Part shown: piece after piece, positions 33,900-42,146 of the stretch | Layout: the number at the start of each line of letters is the position of its first letter | Position numbering within the stretch: position 1 is the stretch's first letter | DNA from: Clostridiales bacterium | GTDB taxonomy: Bacteria > Bacillota > Desulfotomaculia > Desulfotomaculales > VENG01 | Direction of reading: 5' to 3' | Length of the DNA stretch: 64,000 bases | Assembly (NCBI GenBank): GCA_016278505.1 | Contig: JADQBQ010000033.1 | Coordinates: 1-64,000 of the forward strand | The notes under the pieces: model-generated | What the model saw: the letters and a program-made list of their open reading frames with translations, nothing else | Told to the model about the DNA's origin: nothing | Databases searched by the model: none | Made by a program: the position numbers and the translations under genes

Positions 33900-34409
33900 A
33901 TGTTACTTTTAGCTCACATGGGAATAACCCTCGGCGCAGCCGGTTGTGTGAAGGGGTATTTAGAACACCGGGGTTTAGAGAATTATGCAGAAGCTGTGGA
34001 TTACCGGCTGGTTTTGCTGGGTTCAATATTACCGGATATTATAGATAAGCCCTTAGGAGGGCTTATTTTACGGGAGACAGTAGGTAACGGCCGCATCTTC
34101 AGTCATACCCTTGTTTTCCTGTTCATGCTTATCACTTTGGGCATGATAATGTTTTTCAAGTTGAACCGGCCAGGTTTGCTGGTGATAGGGATGGGAAGCG
34201 CTATACATAATATCTTGGACGGGATGTGGGCCTCTCCTGAAACTTTTTTCTGGCCACTCTACGGGTGGAGTTTTGCCCGGGGAAACCCGGAGGGTTGGAT
34301 TCAGTTATGGTTAGGCAATCTTTTTGGTCAGCCCCTGGTTTTCGTACCGGAAATTGCCGGGGCAATAATTATAGTTTACTTTTTATTCAAAACGCAAAAA
34401 AACCAGTAG
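33900..34409 (+). CDS. Membrane-bound metal-dependent hydrolase (YdjM/DUF457-like)
   Basis: 169 residues with several membrane helices. LLLAHMGITLGAAGC, LVLLGSILPDIIDKPLGGL and NGRIFSHTLVFLF hold the His and Asp residues typical of YdjM-like hydrolases. The substrate is unknown. AGAGGG precedes ATG 33900. An AT-rich stretch at 33845-33890 may hold its own promoter. The 3' end overlaps a hairpin repeat by two bases. Confidence 0.75.
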   Translation: MLLLAHMGITLGAAGCVKGYLEHRGLENYAEAVDYRLVLLGSILPDIIDKPLGGLILRETVGNGRIFSHTLVFLFMLITLGMIMFFKLNRPGLLVIGMGSAIHNILDGMWASPETFFWPLYGWSFARGNPEGWIQLWLGNLFGQPLVFVPEIAGAIIIVYFLFKTQKNQ

Positions 34410-34430
34410 CAAGTGGGGACGGTTCTTGCT
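34408..34430. repeat. GGGGACGG hairpin repeat
   Basis: Arms AGCAAG and CTTGCT around TGGGGACGGTT. A new arm sequence with preserved complementarity; a second pairing (GGGG/CCCC) extends to 34436. Confidence 0.75.
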
Positions 34431-34512
34431 TGCCCCATTCGACTACAGGTAATGGCCGCAAATACAAAAATTACACGGTCTATATTTAAGCTAAAGTACT
34501 CAAACTAAGGTC

Positions 34513-35706
34513 ATGGCAACCAAAAAAGCAAACAAAAAACAGCTTTCGATTTTCACTATTGCTGCAACGTACATTGGGACGGTGGTGGGGGCAGGTTTTG
34601 CTTCCGGCCAGGAAGTGCTTCAATTCTTCGGCTACTTCGGTCTCCCCGGCATCATAGGGCTGGCGGCCACTACTGTCCTCCTGGCTTTCTTTGGTTACAT
34701 TATTTTAGAATTAGGGAGGAGGCTTAAAGCTGATTCACATTTACCTGTTATCCGTTATGCAGGTGGTAAGTGGGTAGGTTCGGTTATTGACTGGGTTATT
34801 ACTTTTTTCTTATTTGGCGGCCTGGTGACCATGGGGGCCGGTGCGGGAGCCATTTTTGCCGAGCAATTTGGTTTTTCCTTCTTCTGGGGCAGCCTGGTAA
34901 TGATAGCGATTTCTCTGGGTACGGTGCTGCTGGGAATAAGCGGCGTGGTGAAGTCTATCAGCTTTGTGGTACCGGTCCTGTTAACGGCCGTGTTTGGGGT
35001 AGCCATTTATGTTATAGCCACTGACTTCGGCTCTTTAATGACAGCCCTTGGTGGTTATTCCAACCCCGGGGGAGCCCCGGTTCCGTTCTGGCCTTTAACC
35101 GCGGTTTTATACGCCTCCTATAACCTGGTATTAGCCGTGGCCATACTGGCACCTCTGGGGACTATGTCCAGTCCGGAGAAGTTAAAGACGGGCGCCATTC
35201 TGGGTGGGATAGGTCTTGGTGTTGGCGCTACGGCCATAAACTTGTCCATGTTAACCCATGTGGGCCGGGCTGCGGGCTATGAGATTCCCATGATTTTTGT
35301 GGCGGGTACTATCTCACCGGTAGTACGTATTGTTTATACCATTGTGCTTTTGGCTGAGATTTACACCACGGCAGTGAGCAGCCTTTACGGCTTTGTGGCC
35401 AGGCTCAGCAAACATGGTACCGCTAAGTATAAATGGTATTCCATAGGAGCAGGTGTGGGGGCTTTCGGACTGGCCCAGTTTGGTTTTTCCAACCTGGTGG
35501 GCACGCTTTTCCCGGCCGTGGGAGCTGCCGGATTGCTTCTCTTAGGTGCTCTTATCTATGGTTTTACCAGGGAAAGGGTAACCAAGGAATCGGTGCAGGC
35601 ACCGAAAATTCCTCCGGCCAGGCAGCCGGCCCCGGCCATGGCCTTTGAGGTTTCTGAAGAATTGGCCGGAGAAGAAAGAACCGCTCCCCAAAAAGAGAAA
35701 GATTAA
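34513..35706 (+). CDS. YkvI-family membrane transporter (APC superfamily-like)
   Basis: 397 residues with about ten membrane helices. The first helix AATYIGTVVGAGFASGQEVL has the glycine-rich unwound motif of LeuT-fold transporters; the end is a hydrophilic, proline-rich tail (PKIPPARQPAPAM). The YkvI family has no confirmed substrate; amino acids or amines are likely. The start at ATG 34513 has AAGG only weakly upstream. It converges on the DUF815 gene with a shared bidirectional terminator. Confidence 0.8.
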   Translation: MATKKANKKQLSIFTIAATYIGTVVGAGFASGQEVLQFFGYFGLPGIIGLAATTVLLAFFGYIILELGRRLKADSHLPVIRYAGGKWVGSVIDWVITFFLFGGLVTMGAGAGAIFAEQFGFSFFWGSLVMIAISLGTVLLGISGVVKSISFVVPVLLTAVFGVAIYVIATDFGSLMTALGGYSNPGGAPVPFWPLTAVLYASYNLVLAVAILAPLGTMSSPEKLKTGAILGGIGLGVGATAINLSMLTHVGRAAGYEIPMIFVAGTISPVVRIVYTIVLLAEIYTTAVSSLYGFVARLSKHGTAKYKWYSIGAGVGAFGLAQFGFSNLVGTLFPAVGAAGLLLLGALIYGFTRERVTKESVQAPKIPPARQPAPAMAFEVSEELAGEERTAPQKEKD

Positions 35707-35749
35707 AATTATGGCCGCCTGTAGATTTTATGCAGGCGGCCATAATTTT
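35705..35749. terminator. Bidirectional intrinsic terminator
   Basis: AAAATTATGGCCGCCTG pairs with CAGGCGGCCATAATTTT around an 11-nt loop. A-rich and T-rich flanks serve both converging genes. Confidence 0.85.
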
Positions 35750-35757
35750 ATCTGTTG

Positions 35758-37095
35758 CTAAGATTCTGCTTCCGTCCCCAACAGGTGATTAATAAACTGT
35801 CTGGCGGTCCGTCCGGAGCGGGTGTTATGCCACCTTTCCCACTGCAGTGCCATTTCCCGTAATTTGTTGGCAGGAAGGCTTACGCCGTGGCTTTTGGCCA
35901 GGCCGTCCACTATTTCCAGGTACTCATCCTGGCCGGGCGCTGTATAGGTAACCGTTATTCCAAAGCGGTCGGCCAGGGAGAGCTTTTCCTGCACGGAATC
36001 CAGCATGTGGATTTCCCCGTCCTGACCTTCTCTGTCGCTCCAGTTTTCCTGTACCAGGTGTCTGCGGTTGGATGTAGCGTAAATGAGCACATTGTCCGGC
36101 TTAACCTCCAGCCCACCTTCTAATAATGCTTTCATGTATTTAAATTCGGTTTCGTAACTTTCAAAAGATAAGTCATCAATGAAAATAATGAAATATTGGG
36201 CACGGTCCCTGAGGTCTTGCAGTATGGACGGGAACTCAGGCAGCTGGTGTTTGGCGACTTCCACCAGGCGCAGGCCGCGGTGACAGTATTCATTAGCCAG
36301 AGCCTTGATGGTAGATGATTTGCCTGTTCCCCTCTCACCATACAGGAGGAGGTTGTTGGCGCCCTTTCCGCGGATGAAGGCCTCGGTATTTTGGGTAACG
36401 GTCTCTTTCTGTTTTTTATACCCAATAAGGTCATTAAGCGCAACGGGGTCAGGATACTCTATGCCGGACAGTCCCTTACCTTCCATCCAGCGAAATGCAG
36501 TATGTATTCCCATGGTGCCGCTGCCCACTGCTTCGTAAAATTGTGCCAGGGTGTTGACCAGTTCTTCCGGGCGGCTGTCATCCGTAAAGCCCTGTTTTAA
36601 AGTGCTGAAATGTTCCCGAAAGTGTTTACCGGCATTGCCGTTAGACGAGTTTAAAGGACTAAAGTGATCTGGCAAAGGTATGTCTTTAAGCCCCATAACT
36701 TCACTGATTGCTTGCAAACTTAGCTGGGAAAACCTTTTTAAAATTTGAATATCGAAAATAGCGGCTTTATGCACGCTGCTACCGAGAATATTCGAGCCGT
36801 TTTTTTCAGCAGCACGGCTTAAAATATTTTCAGACGTGGCAACCTGATATAGCAGGTAGTTTTTCCAGGCGTTACCTTTAAAGCCTTCTTTCTCCGCTGC
36901 TTCCATAAGGAGGGAAACAGTATCGTATAGACAGGATTGCGTTTCCATAGAGTGGTGTTTATCCTGGCTGCAGGAGAGCAGTAAGCGTCTGACATTATCG
37001 ATGATGTGGTCCTGCAGCAGGCCGCGGTAAATAACCAACCTGTTTGTTTCGATATAGATTTTGTAAAAGTAATCTTGTAGATGGGTATAAGTCAT
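35758..37095 (-). CDS. DUF815-family AAA ATPase
   Basis: 445 residues. An N-terminal helical region of about 210 residues is followed by the DUF815 ATPase: LIGYKKQKETVTQNTEAFIR, Walker A GERGTGKSS, Walker B YFIIFIDDLSFE, sensor YATSNRRHLV and a C-terminal arginine-rich part (HNTRSGRTARQFINHL). DUF815 proteins are common in Firmicutes and proteobacteria; function unknown. ATG 37095 (MTYTHLQDYF) has AAAGGAAG 9 bp upstream; a longer frame starting at 37209 lacks a ribosome site. It stands alone between terminators and a repeat element. Confidence 0.85.
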   Translation of the reverse strand: MTYTHLQDYFYKIYIETNRLVIYRGLLQDHIIDNVRRLLLSCSQDKHHSMETQSCLYDTVSLLMEAAEKEGFKGNAWKNYLLYQVATSENILSRAAEKNGSNILGSSVHKAAIFDIQILKRFSQLSLQAISEVMGLKDIPLPDHFSPLNSSNGNAGKHFREHFSTLKQGFTDDSRPEELVNTLAQFYEAVGSGTMGIHTAFRWMEGKGLSGIEYPDPVALNDLIGYKKQKETVTQNTEAFIRGKGANNLLLYGERGTGKSSTIKALANEYCHRGLRLVEVAKHQLPEFPSILQDLRDRAQYFIIFIDDLSFESYETEFKYMKALLEGGLEVKPDNVLIYATSNRRHLVQENWSDREGQDGEIHMLDSVQEKLSLADRFGITVTYTAPGQDEYLEIVDGLAKSHGVSLPANKLREMALQWERWHNTRSGRTARQFINHLLGTEAES

Positions 37096-37220
37096 ATTAT
37101 TAGACTTCCTTTGTAGGTTTTCGGTTATTTTCGCCGTGTGAACTTGATTTCCTGCTGCATTCTGGAGGTTTGCGCAAAATAATGTTATAGTTTCTTGAAT
37201 GTATTTCATTGGGGTCCTAT

Positions 37221-37440
37221 TTTTGACAGGATTACAGGATTAATAGGATTTTTAAAACTCGGTTTTAACCCTGCTGTGCTTTAAAGAAGTTCTTCTTTCT
37301 TTTTGACTGGTATTCATGAATTAATTTTTATGGTTTATTTTGTAGTTGATATTTAAAAATAGCGATTTTGTAGGCAGAAGCATCTTTATAATACGGCTTT
37401 TTCACTTATCCTGCAAATCCTGTTATCCTGTCTAAAAGTC
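37221..37440. repeat. Palindromic GACAGGATT repeat element (copy 1, about 220 bp)
   Basis: A + strand triplet (GACAGGATTACAGGATTAAT) at 37225-37252, about 150 bp of AT-rich sequence, then the reverse set (TCCTGCAAATCCTG, TTATCCTGTC) at 37408-37432. Same design as the elements at 48471, 51826 and 60215. It fills the gap between the DUF815 gene and tatD-like gene; no coding sequence is seen. Confidence 0.7.
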
Positions 37441-37467
37441 TTTTAATCTTTTAAAGGGGGAGTGCAA

Positions 37468-38235
37468 GTGAGTTTTAGGGAGATGGTGGAGGGGCATACG
37501 CATGGGCATATGCTGCCTTACGATGCTCTTGAGGCTATGGCCAAGCAGGGGGTTAGCCGGGCTGTTAGTTGTGCAATAGTGCTTATGGCGCAGCACGCTG
37601 AAAGTTATTTTGACCATTTTAAAGTGATGAAAGACTTTTACCGGCCGCTGGCCTTAGCAGCGGGCGTAAACATGTATTCCGCCCTGGGTATTCACCCCGC
37701 GGGGATTCCTGCCGACTGGCAGCGGGTGGTGGAAGTCCTGCCGGAATTTTTAGCAGGTGAAGAAGTAGTGGCCGTAGGGGAGATTGGCATCAACCAGGAT
37801 TCCCAACTAGAAAAGGATGTGTTCCGGGCCCAACTGGAAGTGGCCAAAGACCGGGAACTGCCTGTGATAGTGCACACCCCCAAGCAGCACCGGGAGTACA
37901 TAGTGGATGTAATGTTGGATATTGCTTCTAAGGCCGGTATTGCCGGGGACAGGCTCATTATTGACCATGCACATACAGACATTATCGGGCAGATAAACGA
38001 CTACGGAGCCATACCGGGGCTAACCATCAGGGAGCAAAACCTAACCCCTGAGCAGCTGGTGGAAAACCTGGAGTCCTTTGCCGGGGGTATCTTAAACAGT
38101 GATTTCAGCAATCTGTTCAATAATAACCCCATTGGAATGCTGGACGCGGTGGATTACATGATCGCCCGCGGGGTGGATCCCGCCATCATTGCTTCCCTGG
38201 CCAGAGATAAAGCGGTGCAAGTTTACGGGCTGTAA
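37468..38235 (+). CDS. TatD-family metal-dependent hydrolase
   Basis: 255 residues of the amidohydrolase-type TIM barrel: EGHTHGHMLPYDALEAM (HxH metal site), ALGIHPAGIP, VAVGEIGINQDSQ (Glu), PVIVHTPKQHREY (His) and LIIDHAHTD (His), with ILNSDFSN near the end. TatD proteins are nucleases or phosphoesterases acting on DNA or RNA ends; this one is more divergent than TatD itself. GTG 37468 has AAGGGGG 7 bp upstream. It ends in a strong hairpin that it shares with the converging YeiH operon. Confidence 0.8.
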   Translation: MSFREMVEGHTHGHMLPYDALEAMAKQGVSRAVSCAIVLMAQHAESYFDHFKVMKDFYRPLALAAGVNMYSALGIHPAGIPADWQRVVEVLPEFLAGEEVVAVGEIGINQDSQLEKDVFRAQLEVAKDRELPVIVHTPKQHREYIVDVMLDIASKAGIAGDRLIIDHAHTDIIGQINDYGAIPGLTIREQNLTPEQLVENLESFAGGILNSDFSNLFNNNPIGMLDAVDYMIARGVDPAIIASLARDKAVQVYGL

Positions 38236-38236
38236 A

Positions 38237-38269
38237 AAGAAGTGGCATCCTTTGCGGATGCCGCTTCTT
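38237..38269. terminator. Hairpin between convergent tatD-like and yeiH-like genes
   Basis: AAGAAGTGGCATCC pairs with GGATGCCGCTTCTT around TTTGC; the flanks TAAAAA and ACG give a better terminator on the minus strand. Confidence 0.75.
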
Positions 38270-38277
38270 ACGTTCGA

Positions 38278-39795
38278 TTATCCTGCTGCCAGGGGCATCA
38301 TACCATGGTGGAAGATGTAAGCCACGGCATAGGCGATTGGTGCAATAATCACGAACAGGGCGATGGCGTAAAGCAGTGCCATGCGGCCCATACCTTTGAG
38401 CTTGCTGAAGTCGGTAATAACCCCAATGGCCACAAAGCACAGCATAAAGAACATCTTCCGCATGGGACTTTGAACCGTATATGCCCCCACCTGGGCAATA
38501 TCAGTCATTCCCGGCGCAATGAACAGTACACCAAGGTATACAAACCATGTCGCCAGGTAACCGATGACGAATTTGGGAAAGCGGTGCCAGATTTCTGATG
38601 GTCCCACACGCGACTGTCCCGGCGATCGTTCCACCTTATAGATCCAGATTAGGGCCAGTACAAAGGCCCACAGGCCTATGAAGATGTCAATCCACACCTT
38701 GGTCATAATGGCCGACGTTAGAATCCAGTCTGATTGCCAGTTCATGCCCATTTTTGCAGCCTTGTTAACCATCATCTCATCCAGGATGGCCCCGGCTGCT
38801 GCGTCGGCACCGTCGGTTTTTACCGTCATACCCATAGCAGCTCCGGCCACAATGGGCTCGTCCATGGAAGTAGCTGTATATAAAGGTGGTAGAATTAGCA
38901 GCTCAACCATGGCAAATACTACAATGAGCATAGAAACCACTACTACGATGACGGGTCTCGCCCTGATGGCACCACCTGTGGCCACAGAGGCAGAAACACC
39001 GCAAATGGAAATACCCGAAGATAGAGTGGCTGCCCACTGGCGTGGCAATTTGAAAACTTTCCTGCCCAGTGTGTATATAATGGGCCAGAAAAGCATATAG
39101 GCAACAAAAGTGGCTGCAGCCCCGGCCAGTGCTAGTTCTAAGGTAAAGCCTGCGGCCTCCATGCACTTCAGGCCCACCTTAATTCCCAAACATACAATGG
39201 CGGTTTTAATAAACCATTCGGGCTTAGCAGCTTCGGATAAAAACTTGGCCGTGCCCTTCATAGAGTTACCTATTATCAGTCCAACAACCAGGGCCAGCAT
39301 GTAGGAAGCCCCGCCGCCCAGGGAAAGGCCCCAGGTGATACCGTAATCTGCCCATTCGGAAGGAACAGCCTTAAAGTGGGCTTCATGGCCGATAATCCAA
39401 CAGGCCCAGGTAATAATGAAAATTACAGTCCATCCCTGGAAAAACTTCTTCAGGTCAAGCTTCATGCATGCCGCACCGAGACAGGCCAGTGCCGTAAATA
39501 CAATATATGTCATCAGGAAAGAGATTATCGGTGACATAGTTTCATAAACCTGGCCCAAAAGTAAATTAGGCTGGCCGTCACCGAAAAACTTACCGCCGGT
39601 GGCGGAAAGAGCGGTAGAAAACCCTTTTTCCGGATGGCCCAGGGCCCAGGTGTGTGTCTTAGCAAACCAGCCTACAAGATCGACTCCCAGTAAAGAGAAA
39701 AGCCCCAGTGCAAATAGAAAGAAGCCGATCCAGACTGCCCACCAGTCTTCCGTGGAGAGCATACCCGAGTACCACTTTTTGTTTACGTTGGACAT
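38278..39795 (-). CDS. Putative sulfate exporter, YeiH/UPF0324 family (long form)
   Basis: 505 residues with about 12 membrane helices. YeiH-family features: PEWFIKTAIVCLGIKVGLKC, LSSGISICGVSASVATGGAI (the ICGxSA re-entrant motif), VAGAAMGMTVKTDGADAAAG and MTKVWIDIFIGLW. Members are annotated as sulfate or anion exporters; this fits a sulfate reducer but is unproven. At 505 residues it is longer than the usual 340-360, with an N-terminal extension of two or three helices. Last gene of a three-gene operon starting at 40307. GGGGGGAG precedes the ATG. Confidence 0.82.
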   Translation of the reverse strand: MSNVNKKWYSGMLSTEDWWAVWIGFFLFALGLFSLLGVDLVGWFAKTHTWALGHPEKGFSTALSATGGKFFGDGQPNLLLGQVYETMSPIISFLMTYIVFTALACLGAACMKLDLKKFFQGWTVIFIITWACWIIGHEAHFKAVPSEWADYGITWGLSLGGGASYMLALVVGLIIGNSMKGTAKFLSEAAKPEWFIKTAIVCLGIKVGLKCMEAAGFTLELALAGAAATFVAYMLFWPIIYTLGRKVFKLPRQWAATLSSGISICGVSASVATGGAIRARPVIVVVVSMLIVVFAMVELLILPPLYTATSMDEPIVAGAAMGMTVKTDGADAAAGAILDEMMVNKAAKMGMNWQSDWILTSAIMTKVWIDIFIGLWAFVLALIWIYKVERSPGQSRVGPSEIWHRFPKFVIGYLATWFVYLGVLFIAPGMTDIAQVGAYTVQSPMRKMFFMLCFVAIGVITDFSKLKGMGRMALLYAIALFVIIAPIAYAVAYIFHHGMMPLAAG

Positions 39796-39843
39796 GTTTC
39801 TCCCCCCTTACATATAGAAACAACGTTTTACTTAACTAGTTAG

Positions 39844-40098
39844 CTATAAATCAAACGTTACATACCGGTTAAAGTAATGCGTATGATATTGCCGTATCCA
39901 TGTGGGTATGGTGGAATAATCAAATCCCATAAACACTGTTACACTGGTTGCGTGTTTATACTTGTCGTTGGAAATTATTAATGCTTTTAAGTTTTCATCT
40001 AACTCTTCCAGAGTAGACCCGCTGGCTTCGATTGTTCCATTGCGGGCCAGCCATCTTTTGCCGTCATGGACCATTGTCATGTCAATGTCCGGTTTCAA
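39844..40098 (-). CDS. DUF5395-like small soluble protein
   Basis: 84 residues (VHDGKRWLARNGTIEASGST, then LEELDENLKAL), a pattern like HicB-type partial RNase H folds. It contains no membrane helix. TTG 40098 has AGGGGTG 7 bp upstream. Encoded between a 59-residue membrane peptide and the YeiH-type transporter, with 29 bp and 48 bp spacing, so all three are co-transcribed; it could be a cytoplasmic subunit or regulator of the transporter. Confidence 0.65.
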   Translation of the reverse strand: MKPDIDMTMVHDGKRWLARNGTIEASGSTLEELDENLKALIISNDKYKHATSVTVFMGFDYSTIPTWIRQYHTHYFNRYVTFDL

Positions 40099-40127
40099 TA
40101 ATTACACCCCTATTCATTATGCGAGTA

Positions 40128-40307
40128 TCATAGTAGATATATATTTGCCAGTGTACCCCCGATAGCCAGAACTGTGAGGCCAATACCTATACTGCCCAGG
40201 ACAAATTTGGTTTCCCAGCTTTCCCACGGTTCGGGGTCTTCTATGCCACCTTCGGTGTCCATACCCGCTGAAAGTCCGCCTTTGTATTCCTCTTTAACTT
40301 CCGGCAT
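40128..40307 (-). CDS. 59-residue single-helix membrane protein
   Basis: ATG 40307 with a perfect AAGGAGGT ribosome site encodes MPEVKEEYKGGLSAGMDTEG, then IEDPEPWESWETKFV and a membrane helix (LGSIGIGLTVLAIGGTLANI), ending at TGA 40128. The strong ribosome site, acidic cytoplasmic start and clean helix mark a real short gene. It opens the YeiH operon and is probably an accessory subunit of the transporter. Confidence 0.75.
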   Translation of the reverse strand: MPEVKEEYKGGLSAGMDTEGGIEDPEPWESWETKFVLGSIGIGLTVLAIGGTLANIYLL

Positions 40308-40562
40308 TATATACCTCCTTTGACATAAATTAATACAACATCCTTTCTCAGGGTAGCAGAAAAGTAAAATTACTTATCTTACTGAGAACGGACATTGTAT
40401 TGTAGTCATTCTAAAAACATATTCTCTCTAAGTTCAAGGATGTTCACATCTCTGTCTCAGGTTTGAAATGGTGTATTTGCCAATATGCGCTAATGAACTC
40501 CTAATTTTAGAGAATTACACCTGCTAATGCGGGGTATAAGCACATATTCTAAAAGCGAGTTA

Positions 40563-41717
40563 TCAGTGGTGTGGTTGATGTCCGTGGCCCCCATAGTCCG
40601 GGTTAGGGCGGTGGTGGTGATGGATATGGTCCATGTGCCCGTGCGGCATGTGATACACCTGTGGCTGTTCGTGACCCGGTGTGTAATGCTCAGTACGGTC
40701 TACTTCTACCACTTGTCCTGTGCGAACTGAATGCAGTATGTCGAATATTGTCTTTGCGTCTCCGTATTCCATTTCCGGGGTAACTGCAATGGCTTCTTTG
40801 CCCATGGCCGCATTATAGAAATTTAGAAGTTCGTTATAAAATCCCCGCTGCGGGCGGTAACTGATTTGCTCGGTACGGCCGTCATTATGAGCCACATTGA
40901 TAGTTCCACAGTCTCTTTCTTCCAAGAAAATTTCACCACTGGTGCAGAATATCCTCAGTCCGATCAGCGGGCGCTGCATTTCTTTGCCGGCGCAGTAGAA
41001 TGAAAAATTACCGGTAATACCGTTTTTAAACAGCATATTGGTATTTACCGCAGCGTAGGGAGAAAAAGGATCATCCTGCGGTACACCAAAGGCCTGCAGC
41101 CGGTCTATGGCGCCGAAGATGTGCCTTAGTGCGGCCACGTCGTGCAGGGCGGTGTCCAGCAGGGACCCGCCGGGGAAGTCCGCCCGCTGCCTCCATTCCA
41201 CGGCCGGGAATTTGTCCTGGTACATATCACCCGGGAAAAATACCACGCGGTTTTGGACAAAATAAACAGGTCGCCCTACATACCCGGTGACAACCATGTC
41301 ACTAATAATATTAATTTCCTCGTTATAGCGATAGTTTTCGGCAATCATGATGGGAACCCCGAACCTGCGGGGAAGCTCAGCATGGTGCCGGGCCTGTTCC
41401 GGTGTAGGCGCCAGGGGCTTTTCGCAAATCACGGGTTTGCCCGCTGCGGCTGCAGCCTCGGCAACGATAAAGTTTTGAGAAATAGGTACCATGATATCCA
41501 CCAGATCAATATCCGGCCTGTGGATCATCTGCCGGAAATCAGAATAAGCATTTTGTGGCGATATTCCCAGTTTTTGCGCCCACATGTTAGCCTTATTGAT
41601 GTCTTCGTCGCACACAGCTACCAGCTCGTACTTGTCGTTCAGTTCCTGGTAAGCAGGATAATGGAGCTTTTCCAAAGCCATTCCCGTACCAATAATACCT
41701 ACCCTTAACATAGTCAT
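40563..41717 (-). CDS. Gfo/Idh/MocA-family oxidoreductase with His-rich tail
   Basis: 384 residues. The Rossmann motif VGIIGTGMALEKLHYPAY opens the protein; VICEKPLAPT holds the EKP catalytic lysine; ENYRYNEEINIISDMV and GGSLLDTALHDVAALRHIFG (second His) are typical. It oxidises or reduces a sugar or inositol with NAD(P). The last 35 residues are unusual: GHEQPQVYHMPHGHMDHIHH and more His/Gly/Pro, about 14 His in all, a likely Ni/Zn/Co-binding tail. ATG 41717 has GGAGGTG 6 bp upstream. Its neighbours give no pathway hint. Confidence 0.85.
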   Translation of the reverse strand: MTMLRVGIIGTGMALEKLHYPAYQELNDKYELVAVCDEDINKANMWAQKLGISPQNAYSDFRQMIHRPDIDLVDIMVPISQNFIVAEAAAAAGKPVICEKPLAPTPEQARHHAELPRRFGVPIMIAENYRYNEEINIISDMVVTGYVGRPVYFVQNRVVFFPGDMYQDKFPAVEWRQRADFPGGSLLDTALHDVAALRHIFGAIDRLQAFGVPQDDPFSPYAAVNTNMLFKNGITGNFSFYCAGKEMQRPLIGLRIFCTSGEIFLEERDCGTINVAHNDGRTEQISYRPQRGFYNELLNFYNAAMGKEAIAVTPEMEYGDAKTIFDILHSVRTGQVVEVDRTEHYTPGHEQPQVYHMPHGHMDHIHHHHRPNPDYGGHGHQPHH

Positions 41718-41884
41718 TAATTTCACCTCCGGCCTTATTTTGACCGGAGAAAGCGTAACCCATACAAAAAGCGGAAGGTTGTAAAATATCATACCAAAGT
41801 ATGATGACAGGGAGTGGTAATCTAAGTTAAAATTATGCGAAGTAAGTCGAATTATAAAATATCTAGGCTTTGAGACGATTTTTT

Positions 41885-42058
41885 ATGAGAAAAACAGAAA
41901 TTAAAGAGTTTTTGATGAAAATTGTAAATTGGTTGGATCAAAATCAACCGGACTCTAATGATTGTGTAAATACCGAAACTATGATGAATCTAGTTGATAA
42001 GTTAACAGAGTTAACCTCTTTTTGCCAAACGGAAATTATAAAGAGAGCAAAAGATTAG
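41885..42058 (+). CDS. Short hypothetical protein
   Basis: 57 residues from ATG 41885 (MRKTEIKEFLMKIVNWLDQN), all helical with one Cys near each end of the last half. An in-frame TTG lies at 41870, with no clear ribosome site for either. No family is recognised. The macro-domain gene follows 88 bp downstream. Confidence 0.45.
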   Translation: MRKTEIKEFLMKIVNWLDQNQPDSNDCVNTETMMNLVDKLTELTSFCQTEIIKRAKD

Positions 42059-42146
42059 AGGACAGACGTGTTGATGACGTGTTGATATGGAAGGAAAAAA
42101 GTATCTTAACTTGAAGGGTTGTTGTACAAACGGAGGTGAGGTAAGA

